Positions 12,440-25,300 of a stretch of 64,000 nucleotides of DNA are shown here, piece after piece. How positions within the stretch are numbered: the stretch's first letter is position 1; every line of letters starts with the position of its first letter. The notes below the pieces were generated by a model. That model ran no database searches. It was not told where the DNA came from and saw nothing but the letters and a program-made list of their open reading frames with translations. The translations under genes and the position numbers were made by a program. Source of the stretch: Torreya grandis (Eukaryota > Streptophyta > Pinopsida > Cupressales > Taxaceae); contig JARHVA010000348.1 in NCBI GenBank assembly GCA_037957365.1, positions 4,252,501-4,316,500 of the forward strand. Direction: 5' to 3'.

Positions 12440-13100
12440 TTATTGATGATTATTGGTCTGATGAGGAGCTATCTTGAATAGTGGAACTATTACATGAATA
12501 CATATACATATTTACATATAAATTAAGGGTGTACATCCCTCCTTGGGAAAAATGAAAATAAAATTTATTGATGGCACAAGACCAATGAAAAAATGTTTAT
12601 AAAGGTTGAATCATAACCTACACACAAAGTTCAAGGATGAAATCTATAACATGTTTTCTATAAGATTCATTTATCCAATTGAATAATTTGATTGGGTGAT
12701 CCCCATGGTGATAAACATATAAAATTATGGGTGTGTAATAATATGTGTTGAATATAATATACTCAACATAACATTCATCACTAATTAGTTTCCAACCGCT
12801 TTCATTAAAAAAATATTAGATGGAGTGGTAGGCTGTGAAATTGATACTTTCATTGATGGTGTCTCTATATATCACTAGGTTTAGATTGAGGGGGAGGACA
12901 ATCCAAAGACAACATTCAATATAGAGTGGGGATCCTTTGTATATAATGGGATGTCGTTTAGACTAAAAATGTGCCAGTTGTATTTTCATGCATAGTAGAT
13001 TTTATGTTCATGGATTTATCCATCATTTTCTTCAAGTCTATCTAGATGATTGGACCATTTATGGACTAGTGAAATATGAACACACCAACTTTTGTCCAAT
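12440..13100 (+). pseudogene. Reverse transcriptase of copy A, decayed
   Basis: The region starts with a YWSDEEL...IVELLHEY linker (about 12,440-12,500) and continues with recognisable RT segments. The finger region near 12,690-12,720 reads WVIPMVINI-like. The catalytic motif is VYLDDWTIYG at 13,036-13,065 with both Asp codons intact. A stop-rich reading in between shows EWGSFVYNG-like residues. The matching motif in copy B has Asp changed to Glu. Confidence 0.8.
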
Positions 13101-13740
13101 TTTTTATTGATATCAATAACTCCATATTTCACTCAACTTGAAGGAGTGTATTTTTTCAATGGCTTTCATAACCTTTTTTGGTTATGTCATTTTTAAGGAA
13201 GGACTGATGGTATATTTGGTCAAGTTTGTCATCATTCTATAATTAGAGACAAAAAACACACAAAAAAGAGTGAACACATTATTAATATATATAGGATGCT
13301 ATCACAAGTTCATTTCAAACTATGAAAATATAGCAACACCATTAGAAGAGTTATTATGCAAATATGAGTCATTCATTTAGATGAACATGCAATAGGATGA
13401 ATCAGACATCGAAATAAGAATATGCTAGCACATTGACCATGTAATTTTTTGAATGGAATAATTCCTTCCATGTCCATGTTGAAGCCTTATAGTCAGCCAT
13501 CGACACTATTTTATCACAACTAAGAGATGACAGGGTTGACCACCCTATTTACTTTGCAAGCAAGAAGTTCACTCTGATTGAGCAAAACTACATCTCTACC
13601 AAGTATAAGTGTTTGTAATGGTGTATGCACTGTAAAAGTTTAACTAATACCTTATCACTACATTGTTCATATTTTTCATGGATAATGAAGCGTTAAGCTA
13701 CCTTTTTAATAATTTGGTCCTGCATGGGCACATTTTCAAG
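13100..13740 (+). pseudogene. RT connection and RNase H of copy A
   Basis: At about 13,520-13,620 the reading is QLRDDRVDHPIYFASKKFTLIEQNYISTKY, matching the DHPI.xASRKL...E.NYtTTe segment of gypsy RNase H. The motif for ALSYLxNN follows near 13,690-13,720. The frame is interrupted, so the domain is dead. Confidence 0.75.
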
Positions 13741-13773
13741 TAGATTATCCTTTTAAAGCAATTTCAATTCTTT

Positions 13774-15152
13774 GTGGTCATAAATATTGGAAGGCAAAAT
13801 TCTGGTCTAGATCATTTATCATGGATCACTTCATGTAAAGAAGTTAGGAATATTCATAATTGCATTCCTAATGCACAATTATACAAGGTGAAATGCATCC
13901 CTAAAGACCTAATAAAAATAGTTGCCTTTGTCACTTCAAGTGTTTCCCTTTTTGAAAAGAATTTGAAAGAAAAGAAACAATTGGTAGTTCATGCTACTCC
14001 CTATCATCTTATTAGTAGGTAATTGTATAATATGGGTCAAGATGAAGTTATGTATAAATGTGTAATGAAACATGAGCATGCAAAATTATTGCACGAAGGG
14101 CATGGAAGGGTAACTAGTGAGCACTATGCAGGTGAAGCCACCATGCAAAAAAAATTATTCTTTGGCATTTGGTGGCCAAATTTGTTCAAAAATGTTAAAT
14201 AACACTCGCAGATGTGTGATATTTTTCAAAGGGTTTGAAATCCCAACTAATAGTATGTAATTCCCTTGGTTTCTATCATTACTCACGAACCATTTGAGAA
14301 ATGGGCAATTGATTTTTGGGCCATTCTTATCTAATTACGTGGAGGATTGGTGCACATTACATTATTAGGACAACAAATTATCTAACAAGGTGGGTAAAAG
14401 CAATGCAGACAAAAAAAATTATTGTATCTATAATAACACGCTTCCTTTGGGATATTATTATAAGTTGATGTGGGTACCCCCTCAGACTTACAAGAGATTG
14501 GGGTACACACTTCCTCAATGAAAGGGTGTACATTTTTCTTATTGAATTCTTGTTTGTGCATGATAAAAATACCTCGTATCAACCCCAATAAAATGTGACT
14601 ATTGAAGCTTTTAATAAGATTCTTAATATGACCCTAACCAAAAAAATTGATTTAGGTTGTAAATATTGGGATGATTGCATTTGTGTTATGTTATGGGCAT
14701 ATAGGACCACCTATAATCAACTCAACAAGTACACACCCTTCCAATTAGTGTTTTGGAAAGAAAAAATTTTATCAATGGAATTTTTAGTGCACTCTTTTTA
14801 CAATGTGTGTGTTAGATGATTAGATGATAAGGAATAACTTGATGTAAAGTTGGAATACCTTTTGAATTTATATCAGATGCACATCATTTTAAGATAGAGA
14901 AGATGTAGATAAGGCCTGGTAGAAGACCTAACAGGATAAACATATCAAGGGGAAACTTTTACACAAGGGTGCCCATGTTTTTCTATATGATTATAAGTAT
15001 GCCAAACATATAAGAAGGATAAAAATACATAGTGTGGGACCCTTTATCATTCATGACATTATAAAAATGAGCACATGCATATATCAAACTTTAGATGGTG
15101 AAATGGTCCCTATGTCATATAATGGAATTAGGCTCAAGACTTATCATATGTA
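13774..15152 (+). pseudogene. Integrase of copy A, broken
   Basis: The first piece (13,774-14,022) has the linker GRQNSGLDHLSW and a Pro-Asn-Ala-Gln-Leu segment typical of this gypsy group. The zinc finger follows at about 14,020-14,220 (YNMGQDEV, HEHAKLLHEGHGR, HYAGEAT). The core begins near 14,290 with EPFEKWAIDFWA. The later core is open at 14,595-14,819: TIEAFNKI, LWAYRTTYNQL and FQLVFWKE are hallmarks. The C-terminal part near 14,980-15,150 has FLYDYKYAKH. At least three breaks separate the parts. Confidence 0.85.
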
Positions 15153-16823
15153 ATTTGTAATGAGCCATTTGAGAATAAGGTGTATTCCATATTGTATTTT
15201 ATTTTCATGTTTTGATTAGTTGTGGGTTTTTTCTTAAATATAAGCACCAATATTTTTTTGTTCCATTACAATAGTAATAAAGAACATTACCTTGTAGGAC
15301 CAGTAAAATAAATCAAACAATTAGTTTCATTGAAATCCTAATTCCAAATGTCTAAGCATTTCTAGGATAGTGTTTTAACGCCTTTTTATATTTTAAAGAT
15401 TGAATTTTTTTTTCACTATCAAGAGTTATATGTATTGAAAAGTGTTATTATGTGCCTCATTAATATGTGTAGGGGATACTTAAATTGGTTCAACATGACA
15501 ATGAAAATATGTGAAATAGACCATCATGTACAAATATTTAAACCATAACACCCAATGTCATGTTACTATGAGGATTAATTCATAAATGTTAAAGGCATCA
15601 ATAGCACACATATGAATACAAGAAAATAATATGATATTTACAAACATGAGTACATAAATTAGGGTTGAATAGTTACTTCACTAGAGGACCATGCACAAAA
15701 TTAGTGTGGGGTAAAAAGGATAAGGTCTCAAACATTCAAGAAAGGAAATACTAGAGGAGTTGCATGTAAAAATGACTAAGTATCCAAATACATGAGTTTT
15801 TATAGGGCTTGAGGGTGCAAAGGAAAGGGATACATATTTTTCCTAGGAACGTAGAAAGGAGAAAAAGGTGCAAGTCATGCCTAAATGGAGTCACGCAATG
15901 GATAACATTACCAAGAGTTAAACAAAGGTGAAAAAAAAACAATAATGACTATTTAATGATACAACATGCATCGTTAAGGTAATTAAAATGTTGATAGGCA
16001 CTATAAATTATCCTCCATAGGTTTTTCATTACTCATTTCTATCAAAGAGGTTTAAAGCCAAGAAGTGTAGAATGATAAAAAGAAAAGGGGCAATCAAACT
16101 TGTAAAATGTCTATGGAATTTAAGTGAGGATTTAATTTAATATTTTAGGAGATTATGAACATTTTTTAAGTAAGATTCATGTGTAAGAAGAATATTAAAG
16201 GTGAAACTATAAGAATTTAGTGTTGTAGGTTAGGCCAATCACCATTAAAACATCATGAAGCTTAGATTCGAAGGCAAGATTAGGGATTATAGGAGAGCCG
16301 ACATTAATAGGGCGTGCTAGAGTGGCTTTACACAAGGATGTCTCCAAAGTGAAATCTGACCACTATGGTTTCAAACAGTAAGATATATATGAAATTTATA
16401 GAATTAAAGGGTGGTGACTCAATTATTATTAAGGAGGAAACTATAGAAAAATTAAAAGAAAAAAAGAAGAGCCACATGCATAGTTTATAGAAATGCAATA
16501 TCTTAATTCTTATTTGTGAGGAGAGGATTGGGTGTCGAAGGTTAGAGAATGCACAGTAGAAGATTACAACCACTAAGTGGGGAAGAATGAAACATATTTG
16601 ATGAACAACTATATAGTATAAATCATACTAGTTGGCACAGATGGCATGATGACATCAGATGCATCTATAAAATTCATGTTGGAAAATATTGGTGTGTTGC
16701 AAATATTTGAGTTGCCCTATTTTGGCCAACCATATAGGTTAGTAATATTCCCCTCTCACACATCCACAAAAACAAATTTTACTTTTTAGGGCACCAAATT
16801 AATATATCATCCAAGTGCCATAT
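15152..16823 (+). other. Region downstream of pol in copy A, start of an unassigned ORF
   Basis: This segment matches copy B 27,340-29,060. The first 900 bp show no coding signal. From an ATG at about 16,072 a basic start (MIKRKGAIKLVK) is shared in outline with copy B, followed by a stop-rich stretch and a segment reading GTDGMMTSDASIKFMLENIG near 16,636-16,700, also seen in B. This may be the start of an extra 3' ORF. Its function is unknown. Confidence 0.45.
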
Positions 16824-17444
16824 TATAATGCACTCAAATACTACTATTTATATAAAGTGGTTATGCATCCGTTGTGGTGCATATTAATAAATTATAACTA
16901 GATATTGGTGCTTAAATCCTATAGTATCACATTGCCTCATTCACTAGGATATAGATGGAGATTTTTTGTTATGCTATTAGTTTGTTAAATCATTGTGACT
17001 TAGATTGGTAGTGTTATTTCTTATGATATAATTTATAACATCTGAATTATATTATGGAGATCACTTTTACATGCATGTAAATCTATGATCTTTAATGAAG
17101 AAATATTAATCTTTGTTTATGGAAATCAATGTGTCCATTGTTCATAAGTAATAATGATGTTTGTGTTAGCTTAGTTGTAGTTAAGAATGATATATGTTTT
17201 ATTAATTGCAATGCACTAGTGTCAATTAGAGTTTGATTATAAATGTTGTTGGAATACTTTTGTATTTATGTATGTTATAACTAACCAAGTAAAGCTTTGA
17301 AATTTATTATACAAGTAATTAGAGTTAACATGACTCTTTCATGAAACTGACCCAATTGTGACTCAATACTCTCCCCACGCCTTGGGTGAGAGCACAGTGT
17401 TGTGAGTATTAAGTGTTTAGCAAGCATGTGGTGCAAAAATTATG

Positions 17445-17449
17445 ATGTG
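17445..17449. other. Target-site duplication (left) of the copia-like element
   Basis: ATGTG here matches 20,085-20,089 exactly. Joining the flanks restores the order seen in the intact LTR of copy B, which independently supports the borders. Confidence 0.85.
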
Positions 17450-17691
17450 TGATAGGACTAAAATACACAGGTAAATAGATGATTACATTATATAATTTTG
17501 ACAATATATTACTGAAAGATAAAAATGTATTATTGTATATTCATTTACAAAGAAGGTGAAAAGATTTATAATATTTTCACGAGGTGGTTACAGGACTCAA
17601 CCAACATTCTCATGAATAAAAAAACCAACTAACAAAACCTAAAGTAAATAAACAAACAAACAAATAAATTTAGACCATAAATAATCCAATA
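17450..17691 (-). repeat. 3' LTR of the copia-like element
   Basis: Pairs with 19,840-20,084; both carry GGTGAAAAGATTTATAA and end in AATAATCCAATA. The conserved purine tract lies just inside. Confidence 0.85.
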
Positions 17692-17702
17692 AACTCCTCC
17701 TT
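17692..17702 (-). other. Polypurine tract of the copia-like element
   Basis: Minus strand AAGGAGGAGTT directly upstream of the 3' LTR, the expected place for plus-strand priming. Confidence 0.75.
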
Positions 17703-19826
17703 GATCCAAAAGGTTATAGAACATGAAAGAACTAGAGTAATGACTCTAAAGTGATTAAAGAAACTCTAAAGTAATTGTAACTAGTGTATTTTACCTCCTA
17801 GTACTAATCAAAATTGATGTCACTCCATAAAGAAGCCAATCCTATGAGTTGTGGCATAAAAAGCTGATGAACATGATCAAGGCTTGCTCATCCCCTATGA
17901 TCATTAGACTATAATATAATAGAACATGATCAAGGCCTATTCAACTACATCAATCCACATAATACTCCACCCATTACCTTATTAAAGTGACCAACTTATA
18001 CTCTATATGACACATCTACCTGATGTCCAACAAATGCTAATGACTTTGCTCCACACTGTTTTGCACTAGCAACCCCTATCAACTCGTACTGTCATTGACA
18101 ACTACATGAAGACCTATCAATGCTTAAAAATCTATGTAATGAAAGAAATAAAATCAAATGACCTTGTCTACTTCATGTCATGAATATCAAGGATAGAAAG
18201 CCAAAATTAGAACTAAAATAAGCAAACTACTGCTACCAAAATTACCATTCAAGCATTGAACCCAAAATCCAAGCGAATAACTAACTAAAAAAGGGGAATA
18301 GTCCTCTAGCCTTCAACGGATCCTCTAACCTCTAGTGTGACACTTGGACTTTATCAATCACAAGGATCTTGATGGACATGTAAAATATGAGATGTTATTT
18401 GATATCACAATCATGAGGTGACATTATGAAAAAATGTTTTGTGAAGGTGTCAGTTTCTATTTAAAATGCACCTTTATATATCATGTTTCAATACATTTAT
18501 TGTAAAAATCATATAATGACACTTGAAATTGAAAAATTGATCATTCCAATGTGTTTGAAATGTCTAAAAACCTATAAATTGACTAGTCACATGACCACCT
18601 TCAAACAAAATAGTGGTTTGTCAAAAAAAGTGTCTTAGTACAAGTCACTCAATTAAAACATGACAAAATTATGACCAAAAGAAAATTTGAGCAAAAAAAT
18701 GCTTTGGAGGTTTGAAATCTTGACCTTTCCACTTACATGTTACTAAAAAAAATAATTAATCTACCTTACCATCAATCAATTTGATAACATGAATAGAGAA
18801 TATTATATTTAGCCCTTATTTCTTTGATTTGCAAAATAACATTTGTGTGTGGGTGGGTATGTGTGTGTGTGTGTGAAATTTTTTTACTTGGATTTACTTG
18901 CATGTAAAACCATGCCTTTATTTCTTTGGTGGGACTCAAGTCAATAAAAAAACATTGGAAAATAATATTTATAAAAAATAAATCATGATATTATTCACTG
19001 TTGCACCATATTATTGTTGCATGCTCTATGCCATACAAAAGTCATACTTCTATAAATCCTCAGCTTAAAAATTTGTTTTGAAGCTCTCAGATTTCATAAA
19101 ATATGTACATATTTTCATAGGTACATAGGTGCTTTCAAAAAGACGAATAAGGTTGACTTTACTATAGAAATATATACAAAACCATACAAATTCAATTTGC
19201 ATAGAGTGAAAGTTGTACAAGTGTTTCAAGCAAGCCAAAAATCTAATATTTCCTTTTTAGACCTTATAAATGTAATAAAAATGTGTCAAGTTACAACTTC
19301 TACCTCAAAAATCCATACCACACATTTGTAAATCAATATAAAATTTCATATTCCATACTCTTCCTCAGGCAGGACATAGGTAGTAGTAGGCAAGGATTTG
19401 AGGTTGTAAAGGTACTATTTAATCAATGTGAGAGGAATTAAAATGCATTACAACAACAAAAAATAGGGTTTAAAACTAGATCTTGTAACTCTGGGGCCAT
19501 ACCAATTTTCTTTCTGGTCATTAAAAACTAATAAAGATGGCTTCTTAGGTGGTAAAAATGGCTTTAACAATGGTTTGAAGCCATTCAAATCCATACAAAT
19601 ATCAAAAAATATGATTCCAAGTGAATTTTGAAATAGATTAAGGTTGTACAAGATTATTTTTGAAGTTTCTAGAGCAAAAAAATTAGGAGTAATAAATAAT
19701 ACGTAGAACCTTCACACAAAAAAATGTTTCTTCCACATGGACTTTCACATTCATCTTCACAGACCATGCTCTTTCAAACCTGATTCTCTCTCCTCCATGG
19801 CTTTCTCCTACACGTGCATAGATCAA
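17703..19826 (-). other. Internal region of the copia-like element, no recognised gene
   Basis: AT-rich, 2.1 kb. A minus-strand frame of 67 codons at 19,448-19,651 is the longest and has no known domain. After the PBS there is a possible short start (MEERESGLKEHG) near 19,780-19,800 that soon hits stops. A short TG run lies at about 18,857-18,874. Confidence 0.5.
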
Positions 19827-19838
19827 GCTTTGATACCA
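19827..19838 (-). other. Primer-binding site of the copia-like element
   Basis: Minus strand TGGTATCAAAGC, one mismatch to the initiator-Met PBS core TGGTATCAGAGC. It sits one base inside the 5' LTR. Confidence 0.85.
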
Positions 19839-19839
19839 C

Positions 19840-20084
19840 TTATAGGACCAAAATTCATAAGTAAATAGATTATTACATTGTATAATTTTGACAATATATT
19901 ACTCAAAGGTAAATAAATACTATTGTAGATTCATTTACAAAGAAGGTGAAAAGATTTATAAGCTTTTGACGAGGTGATTAAGGACTCAACCAATATTATT
20001 GTGAACCAACAAAACCACTAATAAAGCATAAAGTAAACAAACAAACAAACATACATACAAATAAGGATAATAAATAATCCAATA
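19840..20084 (-). repeat. 5' LTR of the copia-like element
   Basis: Direct repeat of 17,450-17,691 in the same orientation. It is followed on the plus strand by the ATGTG target duplication at 20,085-20,089. Confidence 0.85.
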
Positions 20085-20109
20085 ATGTGCACAAAATGAC
20101 CCAACATTT

Positions 20110-20128
20110 TGGTTTTGTTTTTGGGACC
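20110..20128 (+). other. Possible PBS of copy B
   Basis: TGGTTTTGTTTTTGGGACC three bases after the LTR terminus CCCAACA. It begins with TGG and shares GGGACC with the PBS of two other elements here. It is decayed, so the tRNA cannot be named. Confidence 0.45.
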
Positions 20129-20399
20129 TGGTTAAGCTAGTTGTGAGATATGGTGAGTAGAGATAATTTATTGGCTCTCATTATAAAATATTGAAAATTG
20201 GTTTGAATATATAAAGTGAGTTTGTTATAAACTATTTGAGTCTTGGAAGATAGGACCCCATGGCATGGGTAGAATAACACTTACATGACACTCTTACGAG
20301 ACATTCTTTTATGAGCTCCTAAGAAAATTGCATGCATGGTTCGCTACTTATGTTATGGGTAGAAACCAAAATTATGGTAAAAAATACTTGTGTAAATAA

Positions 20400-22490
20400 G
20401 CATGACTTGAACAATTGAGTCACACAGATGTTGTTTGGACCATAGTTGAGGATGTATGGTGGAGAGGTATATTAGAAAGCTACGTGTTGGATTTTTTGTG
20501 TCCACTTACTCATGTCCCAAGGAAGATGGATCATAATATTTTTCACAAACCTAAAGTATCATACATAGTAATTTTTCCCTTGGAGATTAAAAAATTAATG
20601 GTAGATGGTAGAATTGAAAATCTACTAATAGCATGTTAAACTCCTTCATGCATGGGTTGTGTGTAAACTAGAATTGGAGGGATGGACAAGGTCTACATGA
20701 ATTATTAGAAGGTATTAGTAAAATAATTCCAAAATGGAGAGCATAAATTCTCATGAGATTATAATGTACAAATATGATTAAAAGTGGCAAAAAGTGATGG
20801 TCTCATTAGACCCAAGGATGAGGGTGGAGTTCAGTCAAGGGGATGTTAATGGGGATGTCATGAATATAAATGTTGCATAGAGGAAATTCCCTCCATAGAG
20901 GAAGAATCAATATGCATTGAAGAGTGAGATGATACTCTAGAGCAGGTTATTGAAGTAATTTGGAGGACCACAAAAATGCAAGACCACAATAATAAAGGAA
21001 AGTACCACTCAAATTACACCTAAATTATTAGTATGTGTCCCTTTGATCAGATAAGATTGGATGAGGGTAATCATGTGGATTAGACTCAAATAGAGAAATT
21101 CTTAAGGAGAGAGGCATAAAAGAGTGTTCTACAGTAGATAATACCTTATAATCCATTAGGGCATGTTTTGCAGCAACCAATGCAAAATAATATCCTAGAT
21201 ATATTGGGGATACAATTAACAAGGGGTGGTACTTGGCCCATATAGATGATTAGCACTAGAGACAAAAGAATAATAGGTGCAAGCATAATTTTATAAAACC
21301 CTAGAATAAACCCTGCTCTAATGCAACCTGATGGATGGTTTAATGGGGTAACACCCACACAAGATGGAAGTGTAGGAGCTAACCCAAGAGGTGGCTAGAG
21401 CTTGGGATCTCAAGACATATACAGTATGCTAGTTTCACTAGTAACACTAGTAGAATAATAATTTCCCCAATAATTTGTATATAAAATGTCTTTGAGCTTG
21501 CCATAATATATGCGAGTAAAAAATTATTGAAGAGCATGTACATTACTATGAGCCCATTTAGCATGCAAAGTGTGTCACTATGATAGAAAGAGAGGATATC
21601 CAATTTACTAGCATGTTATTGGATCATGTGCATACTTGGTATCACAATTATGACCTAAATTAGTATATTATAGATTAAGACTATTTGAAAGAAGCATTCT
21701 TGAAAGAATTTAATATTCTAGAATTTGAACAACATAGTATTTTTGATCTGAAGGAAATCAAATAGGAACCAATTGAGAGCATCCAAACCTATGATGCTAG
21801 GCTTAAAACCTTATTATAAAATATCTCATATGAAATATATCTAGTGTAACATGTGCAGTGGTTCATGGGAGGACTAATATTACCCTTCAAGTGTACCTTG
21901 TCAGTGAAGACATTCATAGACCCATGTGCAGTGATGTAAGCAATGCTAAGATATTAAGCTATTGTAAGCATGGACATGGACATCAACACATTCATGAAGG
22001 CATAAATTGCTTTGATTTCCTCTCAATTGTAAAAATTTACTGTAAATAGTGCACATGATACTCACAGTGGATGATGGTGCAAGGATTAGAAAGTCAAGAG
22101 CCACACCGAGAATAAATATCTATAGTGTAACATAAGGACACTACTTAAGTCATGTGAAATTTGCAATGAGGATAATGATATGCATGCATTCCCATTATTT
22201 TAAATGGAAACAAAAATAGATGTTTCATTGTATTATAATGTATGCAAGTCCTCCACTCATAATAGTGAGGATTGTTGGATGATATATGAGATCCATAAAG
22301 CATGCAATCAAGGATCATGACAAGCAATGGTTGATCCTTATAATTGGGACAAAAGGAATTATGGTGGATATATAATATACTGAGGGAGAGGTGGAAGGCA
22401 TGGGGGTGGAAGGTTTCCCCCATGCACATGTTTTAATTGTGGTTTGGTGGACTATTACTAGATAAATTTCCTGAAGTTCCCTTCAAGTGG
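20400..22490 (+). pseudogene. Gag of copy B, heavily decayed
   Basis: The capsid region is poorly kept. Readings such as AFLKEFNILEFEQ (about 21,690-21,735) and a later AVVHGRTNITL-type segment near 21,850 suggest the gag domain. Near 22,246-22,270 SSTHNSEDCWM resembles one Cys/His finger. The clearest sign is a zinc knuckle remnant at about 22,430-22,475: CFNCGLVDYY, where the family has CFNCGxxGHYxRDC. A frame of 74 codons at 20,415-20,639 has no known domain. Confidence 0.6.
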
Positions 22491-22979
22491 TATTGCTGAG
22501 GTGAACACTAACTTGAAACTATATAGACCTTTATGCCAAGATAAAAATAAAGGATAAATCATAAAAGGGGGTAGGAATGATACACGTCTTTCACCTAGAA
22601 CAAGAGTGGGTTCCAAAGGAAAGTGGTCTCAAATAAGGTCTAAAGTTAATTGTTATGACATGGAGCAGTATTACTACCCAACCTCAAGTATCAATGAACC
22701 CAACTCAAAAGGTTTCACCAGGTTACGGACCCTAATTGAAGAAGAAATTCAACTACATGGAACCATCCACCAATGCATATCCAAATGGCTCACACCATAA
22801 GTAAGTGGTGGATGTGATATAGGAAGTGGTGGATGTGATATGTTATTTTTAGGGTGAACTCCAATATGCTCATGATTTAGAGGGCAAGGCTAGAGAAGTG
22901 CTCCAACAAAAGACTCGAGAAGTGAAAGTGGAAGGTGATATTTCTAATATTGTGTCAATTTTTTTATTATATTAAATGA

Positions 22980-23430
22980 TTCCCATGATTAATAATTGGT
23001 TGATATAGCTGGTCACAGGAACCACAATAGTGCCCACACCTTTCCTAATAAGATGACATGAAGTAAGGACTGCATAAAACACTAGATATGACCAAGAATT
23101 CCTAATTGATGCAATAATTGATCGTTAGGTAGTGTGTGACTTTATCATTGATATGGGTGTAGAAGTAAATATTATTACATGAGCCTTGACACAATATGGG
23201 GAGCCTCATATTAAGTCTGTCACCACATGTTTTATTTATTTTAAATAAAACAAGCACTCAACCACTCAAAATCCTCAAGAATGTGAGTGTTGTTGTAATT
23301 TGGATGAGGTTCCATGTATACTTTGAATTTATTTATCTACTTGAAGGAGACAACTACCTAGTACTTCTTGGCAAGCCATGGTTTACACAAATAATGTATA
23401 CATGCACTTTTAGAAGTGTTACATGAGCTT
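22980..23430 (+). pseudogene. Protease of copy B
   Basis: Near 23,140-23,180 the reading DFIIDMGVEVNIIT is the active-site segment with D-M-G-V in place of D-S/T-G-A. The open frame 23,196-23,426 continues with LKILKNVSVVV, FEFIYLLEGDNY and LVLLGKPWFTQ, matching the later strands of gypsy proteases (the LLGxPW motif). An in-frame stop and a frame change separate the two parts. The Thr/Ser of the active site is missing, so it would be inactive even without the breaks. Confidence 0.75.
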
Positions 23431-24640
23431 TGAGAATGAGGGAAAACGTGTGGTGAAACCTCTTAAAAATAACCATGAACTAGTGTAAGTTAAAAATGTA
23501 GATGTGGAAGATGAGATAAACCACATATGATATATCTATGTAAGACAATAAATTTTTATTATAAATGGTGAAGGAGTCGTAAGTTGGAGTGATGCCAACT
23601 CCTTTGACATTACTAGTGTCACTTGTGACTAGTGCGTGTATAAATCCTATAAGTGATTGGGACTAAGTGTGGTGATATAAACTCAAGGAAAAACACCCAT
23701 GGCACAATTAAAATTGAGGGACATGAGGTTCAAGGCTAGCTCAACTCGAGGAGACAAGGTCTAGGTCCCACGTGCAAATTCTAGGTTGAAACAAGTGTTT
23801 CACCACAATAAAGGCAAACTTGTTACCTTTCAACATTATAAGGGATCTGATAATGTCTCTAGATTTATGAATGATATGAAATCTTTTATTCCAAAGAATA
23901 ATGATCACTTAAGTGCTCTAATGTACACCTTAAATAATATATGTGTGCACTAGTGGGAAACACACAATCTAAACTTGCTAAAATGGGTTGACGTGAAGGA
24001 ATCCATATGATCTTTATTTGAAAAAATTAATGAAAAATAAGTAATAATTAGACATGGTGGCCATTCTTACATTGAAATACATCTCCATAATTTCAAAGAA
24101 TTGTGGACAAGGAGAATAGACCAACACCCATAAAGTTTGTGTATACATGTGTTTTATGGTATAATGAGAACCTAGATTCACACATGGTATATCATCTGGG
24201 AGACACACCAAGACACTATTGATTGGGCAGAGGTAAGTATTGTTTTTTTTCACACCTTCTTTTCTTTGCCTAGACCTGGAATCTATAAACATCTTTTATG
24301 GTTTTGTCAGGGCCTTATGGAAGATGACACCATTATGGAAGATTGCATTAGAAAACTAAACACTAAGAAGGAACTAGCACTAACAAATATGTTTAAATAA
24401 TCAAGTGTGAATATAAAATCCATTTAGAATTATGATAAAGTTTAGATGGATCACAACTAGTGATACAAGTGTATGTAAGAGAAGACAGTGCACAAAGTGG
24501 ATGGAATGTAACTCAAGGATCTCATATATCACCTAAAAGTAGAAATTTATTACATACATCATGAAGTTATGGATACACCAAGGAACTAGCATAAATAATA
24601 CCATAAGCCACTCAAGAAAACAAAGGTCAACATTGGATTC
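23430..24640 (+). pseudogene. Protease-RT linker of copy B, decayed
   Basis: Aligns with copy A 11,200-12,440. Both contain remnants read as EDEINHIYDI (about 23,505-23,540) followed by GEGVVSWSDANSF, then an acidic segment EDDTIMEDCIRKLNTKKEL near 24,315-24,380. No catalytic domain is present. It belongs to pol by position. Confidence 0.6.
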
Positions 24641-25300
24641 AATACTGAACTAATGATCATAATTGTTGATGATTATTGGTCTAATGAGGAACTAGCTTGA
24701 ATAGTGGAACTATTGCATGAATACACATACATATTTCCACATAGTTATAAATAAATTAAGGGTGTACATCCATCCTTGGAAAAATGAAAATAAAATCCAT
24801 TGATGGCACAAGACTAGTAAAAAATGATTGTAAAGCATGAATCGCACAAAGGTCAAGGATGAAATCGATAACATGTTTGCTATAAGATTCATTTATCTAG
24901 TCAAATAATCTGAGTGGGTGATTCCCATGGTGGTAAATATATAAAAGGATAGGTGTGTAATAATATGTTTTGAATATAAGATACTCAATGTAGCATGCAT
25001 CACTAATAAATTTCCAACCCCTTTCATTGAATAAATATTAGATGGAGTGACAATATGTGAGATTGATACTTTCACTAATGGTGTCTCTAGGTATCACTAG
25101 GTTTAGACTGAGGGAGAGGACAATTGAAAGAAAACATTCACTACAGAGTGGGGATATTTTGTAGATAATGGGATGCATTTTATACTAAAAATGTGCTAGT
25201 TGTATTTTCATGTGTAGTAGATGTTATGTTCATGACTTTATCCATCATTTCCTTCAGGTCTATCTGGATGAGTGGACCATTTATGGACTAGTGAAATATG
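24640..25300 (+). pseudogene. Reverse transcriptase of copy B
   Basis: The finger region near 24,910-24,950 reads EWVIPMVVNI. It is followed at about 25,010-25,110 by FPTPFIE.ILDGVTICEIDTFT, which corresponds to the segment before the first catalytic Asp, and by a TEWGYFVDNGM-like stretch near 25,150. The catalytic motif at 25,258-25,287 reads VYLDEWTIYG, so the second Asp is Glu, unlike copy A. Stops occur throughout. Confidence 0.8.

Larger units (their letters stand above)
10600..16823 (+). mobile_element. Ty3/gypsy copy A, 5'-truncated and decayed
   Basis: The sequence from about 10,640 to 16,820 aligns by eye along its length with copy B (about 22,440-29,060) at clearly reduced identity. 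It contains remnants of protease, RT, RNase H and integrase in order on the plus strand. Compared with B it lacks roughly 450 bp just before the protease and everything between the conserved CATCCAAGTGC words (16,809-16,819) and the LTR. No 5' LTR or gag body was found to its left. It is followed directly by the LTR at 16,824. Confidence 0.8.
17450..20084 (-). mobile_element. Copia-like non-autonomous LTR element nested in the A/B LTR
   Basis: A 2,635-bp element with direct terminal repeats of 242 bp (17,450-17,691) and 245 bp (19,840-20,084). On the minus strand the right repeat is followed by TGGTATCAAAGC, one base off the initiator-Met tRNA PBS used by many copia elements, and the left repeat is preceded by the purine tract AAGGAGGAGTT. 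Target-site duplications ATGTG flank it. The 2.1-kb internal part has no RT, integrase or clear gag, so it resembles a non-autonomous (TRIM/LARD-like) element. Its ends read TA...CA rather than TG...CA on the minus strand. The repeats differ at many positions, so it is old. Confidence 0.85.
16824..20106 (+). repeat. LTR of the A/B family, split by a nested element
   Basis: Its two parts, 16,824-17,449 and about 20,085-20,106, align with the LTR at 33,148-33,817. Both copies share TATTTATATAAA near the start, ACCTTGGGTGAG near the end and the terminus CCCAACA. A PBS-like sequence follows at once (20,110-20,128), so it serves as 5' LTR of copy B, while copy A runs into it from the left. Divergence from the other LTR is large by eye. 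The split removed no LTR sequence beyond the target-site duplication. Confidence 0.8.
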
